Shown piece by piece: positions 5,529-7,273 of a stretch of DNA of 7,273 nucleotides. The notes under the pieces were generated by a model. The model searched no databases. It saw only the letters and a list, made by a program, of their open reading frames with translations, and was not told where the DNA came from. The position numbers and the translations under genes were made by a program. Location: contig DHMK01000005.1 of NCBI GenBank assembly GCA_002405755.1, positions 1-7,273 on the forward strand, written 5' to 3'. Each line of letters opens with the position of its first letter. Within the stretch, counting starts at the first letter, position 1. The stretch is from Clostridiales bacterium UBA4644. GTDB lineage: Bacteria > Bacillota > Clostridia > Oscillospirales > Butyricicoccaceae.

Positions 5529-5909
5529 TTACTTGAGCTCGACCTTGGCGCCGGCAGCTTCCACCTTTTCCTTGATGGACTCGGCTTCTTCCTTGGAAAC
5601 GTTCTCCTTGATGGCCTTGGGAGCGCCATCCACCAGCTCCTTGGCTTCCTTCAGGCCCAGGCCGGTGACTTCGCGGACGACCTTGATGACGGCGATCTTG
5701 TTGCCGCCGACTTCGGTCAGAGTGGGAGTGAACTCGGTCTTCTCCTCCTCAGCGGGAGCAGCGCCGGCAGCGGGGCCAGCCATCATGGCGACGGGGGCGG
5801 CGGCGGAAACGCCGAATTCTTCTTCCAGAGCCTTGACCAGCTCGCTCAGCTCCAGGACGGTAAGCGTCTTAACTTCTTCGACCAGATTGGTGACTTTCTC
5901 AGTAGCCAT
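5529..5909 (-). CDS. rplL: 50S ribosomal protein L7/L12
   Basis: This is the stalk protein of the large ribosomal subunit. Several copies bind the C-terminal helix of L10 and recruit translational GTPases. The 126 residues show the N-terminal dimerisation helices (about 1-33), an Ala/Pro/Gly-rich hinge (about 35-53) and the conserved C-terminal domain. That domain includes KIAVIKVVREVTGLGLKEAK (71-90) and ELVDGAPKAIKENV (91-104), which carry the factor-binding surface. ATG 5909 has GGAGGT eight bases upstream. The gene follows rplJ by 27 bases and is cotranscribed with it. rpoB, which commonly comes next, is absent; the operon ends at a strong terminator. Confidence 0.98.
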   Translation of the reverse strand: MATEKVTNLVEEVKTLTVLELSELVKALEEEFGVSAAAPVAMMAGPAAGAAPAEEEKTEFTPTLTEVGGNKIAVIKVVREVTGLGLKEAKELVDGAPKAIKENVSKEEAESIKEKVEAAGAKVELK

Positions 5910-5936
5910 TTGTAGTTACCTCCAAATTTTTAATTC

Positions 5937-6476
5937 TTATTCTGCGGCAGGAGCTGCTTCGGCAGCTTCGGCGGGAGCGCCCTTCTGCTCGGCGATGGCG
6001 TTGATCGCCCGGGCCAGAGCGGCGATGGGAGCGTTCATGGTGCCCAGGACCATAGCGACCAGGACATCCTTGCCGGGCAGTTCGCCCAGCTGCTTGATGG
6101 TTTCGGCATCGACGACTTCACCGTCCACAAAGCCGGCCTTCACGCTGAAGGCGAGCTTGGGATTCTTCTTCATGAAGTCGGTGATCACCCGTGCGGGAGC
6201 GATCTCATCCTCCATGCTGATGGCAAGAGCGGTGGTGCCGTTCAGAACGGGATCCAGAGCCTCAAAGCCGACTTCCTTGGCGGCAAAGCGGGTCAGGGTG
6301 TTCTTCACGACGGCATATTCCACGCCGTTCTTTCTCAGTTCAGCACGCAGTTTGGTGTCCAGCTCGACGGTAATGCCCTTGTAATCCACCAGGACGCCGG
6401 AGGAAGCGTTTTTCATCTTCTCCACCAGAGCCGCGACGATCGCCTGTTTTTCAGCGAGAACCTTTGCGTTAGGCAT
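5937..6476 (-). CDS. rplJ: 50S ribosomal protein L10
   Basis: L10 anchors the L7/L12 stalk to 23S rRNA and, bound to L7/L12, is the usual autoregulator of its own operon. The 179-residue protein starts MPNAKVLAEKQ and contains VDYKGITVELDTKLR (30-44), VVKNTLTRFAAKE (57-69) and PGKDVLVAMVLGTMNAP (134-150). An Ala/Glu-rich tail (about 166-179) follows the stalk-binding helix region. ATG 6476 is chosen over the in-frame ATG at 6536 because GGAGGT (6486-6491) lies nine bases upstream of it, and residues added by the longer frame fall in the leader and do not resemble L10. It is the first gene after an L10-type leader and promoter. Confidence 0.98.
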   Translation of the reverse strand: MPNAKVLAEKQAIVAALVEKMKNASSGVLVDYKGITVELDTKLRAELRKNGVEYAVVKNTLTRFAAKEVGFEALDPVLNGTTALAISMEDEIAPARVITDFMKKNPKLAFSVKAGFVDGEVVDAETIKQLGELPGKDVLVAMVLGTMNAPIAALARAINAIAEQKGAPAEAAEAAPAAE

Positions 6477-6502
6477 GCGTGTTTCACCTCCGTGTGTATT
6501 TG

Positions 6503-6518
6503 CGGGAGCAAGCTCCCG
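6503..6518 (-). promoter_or_regulatory. Small hairpin between attenuator and rplJ ribosome site
   Basis: CGGGAGC and GCTCCCG are separated by two bases, a tight GC-rich stem about 12 bases before the rplJ GGAGGT. It is not followed by T residues. It may insulate the ribosome binding site or stabilise the message after attenuator readthrough. Confidence 0.4.
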
Positions 6519-6540
6519 TTCTTTTTGCTCATTCACTGCA

Positions 6541-6583
6541 AAAAGAGAAAAGTGCCCTCATGTCCACGGGGACAGGAGGGCAC
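6541..6583 (-). terminator. Attenuator (intrinsic terminator) in the rplJL leader
   Basis: Read leftward, GTGCCCTC (6576-6583) pairs with GAGGGCAC (6552-6559). A one-base mismatch and a TGTCC/GGACA inner stem with a four-base loop follow. After the hairpin comes TTTTCTCTTTT (6541-6551). It lies between the L10-binding part of the leader and rplJ, where attenuation of the operon would act. Confidence 0.88.
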
Positions 6584-6669
6584 AGAAAACGATCAGATCA
6601 TCGCTCTGCATCTCCTCGGCAGGACGGCTGCGCGCCGTTTACGGTCTCCTGCTGTCTCCGGAATGAGCA
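6584..6669 (-). promoter_or_regulatory. Ribosomal protein L10 leader (autoregulatory RNA)
   Basis: This untranslated leader runs from the predicted start near 6669 to the attenuator. A bent hairpin is seen: GCAGG (6648-6652) pairs with CCTGC (6619-6623), and ACGGC (6634-6638) pairs with GCCGT (6624-6628), with a large one-sided bulge (6639-6647). This resembles the kink-turn-containing L10-binding site of Firmicutes rplJL leaders. Position and downstream attenuator support the call. A covariance-model search was not possible. Confidence 0.82.
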
Positions 6670-6674
6670 TGAGT

Positions 6675-6703
6675 ATTATATCAGCAGACCTGCGGTCTGT
6701 CAA
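6675..6703 (-). promoter_or_regulatory. Consensus promoter of rplJ-rplL
   Basis: Read leftward, a perfect TTGACA (6698-6703), 17 bases, and a perfect TATAAT (6675-6680). It would drive very strong transcription starting near 6668-6670. The spacer carries a palindrome, CAGACC-TGC-GGTCTG (6685-6699), overlapping the edge of the -35. Confidence 0.93.
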
Positions 6704-6730
6704 TATCTTTCGCCGGCAGCGCCGGAAAAA

Positions 6731-7273
6731 TTATTTGGCCAGCGTCTCCAGGGTGAGCTTGGCGGGGTTCATCTTGACGCCGGGGCCCATGGTGGAGGCC
6801 ACCACGCAGGAGCGGATATACTGGCCCTTGGCGGCGGCGGGCTTGGCCTTCAGAACGGCGGTGATCAGGGTGTTGAAGTTGTCCTGGATCTTCTCCTGGC
6901 CGAAGGAAGCCTTGCCCAGGGGGCAGTGGATGATGTTGGTCTTGTCCAGACGGTATTCGATACGACCGGCCTTGGAATCCTTGATGGCCTGCTCCACGTT
7001 CATGGTGACGGTGCCGGCCTTGGGGTTGGGCATCAGGCCCTTGGGGCCCAGGATCTTACCGAGACGGCCCACGACGCCCATCATGTCGGGCGTGGCGATG
7101 ACCACCTCGAAGTCGAACCAGTTTTCCTTCTGGATCTTTTCCACCATGTCCATATCGCCAACATAATCGGCGCCGGCAGCGCGGGCTTCGTCGGCCTTGG
7201 CGCCCTTGGCGAAGACCAGAACGCGGGTGGTCTTGCCGGTGCCGTGGGGCAGAACGATGGCGCCGCGGACCTG
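6731..7273 (-). CDS. rplA: 50S ribosomal protein L1, C-terminal 180 residues
   Basis: L1 binds 23S rRNA at the mobile L1 stalk that helps release deacylated tRNA, and in many bacteria it also represses its own mRNA. The 5' end lies beyond the right edge of the window; about 50 residues of the usual 230 are missing. The visible part starts QVRGAIVLPHGTGKT and contains ARAAGADYVG (30-39), LGPKGLMPNPKAGTV (75-89), AGRIEYRLDKT (102-112) and the C-terminal TMGPGVKMNP (161-170). The reading frame is open to the edge. About 30 bases separate its stop from the -35 of the rplJL promoter, with no T-run terminator, so rplA transcripts may also read into rplJL. rplK is expected upstream. Confidence 0.98.
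   Translation of the reverse strand, partial: QVRGAIVLPHGTGKTTRVLVFAKGAKADEARAAGADYVGDMDMVEKIQKENWFDFEVVIATPDMMGVVGRLGKILGPKGLMPNPKAGTVTMNVEQAIKDSKAGRIEYRLDKTNIIHCPLGKASFGQEKIQDNFNTLITAVLKAKPAAAKGQYIRSCVVASTMGPGVKMNPAKLTLETLAK

Noticed and set aside
5524..6384. A 286-codon Ser/Ala-rich open frame on the + strand
   Set aside because: It lies antisense to rplL and rplJ; the Ser/Ala richness mirrors their codon use.
6492..7166. A 224-codon open frame on the + strand across the rplJL leader and rplA
   Set aside because: It is antisense to L1 and runs through the promoter and attenuator, with no recognisable features.
1..7273. CRISPR arrays, tRNA or rRNA genes, insertion sequences, toxin or defence genes
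   Set aside because: Read on both strands; no regularly spaced repeats, tRNA-like folds, transposase motifs or defence-protein motifs were seen.

Overview
The window is about 7.3 kb of GC-rich DNA with Firmicutes-type signals: strong GGAGG ribosome binding sites, TTGACA/TATAAT promoters and GC-hairpin/T-run terminators. Protein content points to a gut-type clostridium, probably Oscillospiraceae/Ruminococcaceae. That placement is inferred from sequence style and not from a search. The genes form three blocks.

Left block (1-2222), all leftward. It holds the N-terminus of a SipW-dependent (TasA/camelysin-like) secreted protein, cut by the window edge, behind a clear promoter and a hairpin-rich leader of about 155 nt. 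Next comes a 114-bp cloverleaf-like nested inverted repeat (478-591) that can terminate transcription in both directions. Then follows a probable two-gene operon: a monoacylglycerol-lipase-like alpha/beta hydrolase, and a small C39-like papain-fold protein with no signal peptide.

Middle block (2150-5511). Glycerol kinase (glpK) runs rightward and is divergent from the lipase, with promoters so close that the predicted 5' leaders overlap. Lipase and kinase could together release glycerol from lipid and trap it as glycerol-3-phosphate. Thiamine pyrophosphokinase (thiN) converges on glpK, and glutaminase (glsA) is divergent from thiN. Both of these have recognisable promoters in a 160-bp spacer. 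A bidirectional terminator separates glsA from the ribosomal genes.

Right block (5529-7273), leftward. It holds the 3' three-quarters of rplA (L1), then a consensus promoter and an L10-type leader with an intrinsic attenuator, then rplJ (L10) and rplL (L7/L12). The usual rpoB does not follow rplL; the operon ends at the terminator shared with glsA.

Most of the window is housekeeping. The places worth a second look are non-coding: the cloverleaf repeat, the structured leader of the SipW-type gene, the overlapping lipase/glpK promoters, and the palindrome inside the rplJL promoter. I see no defence system, CRISPR array, tRNA, rRNA or insertion sequence.
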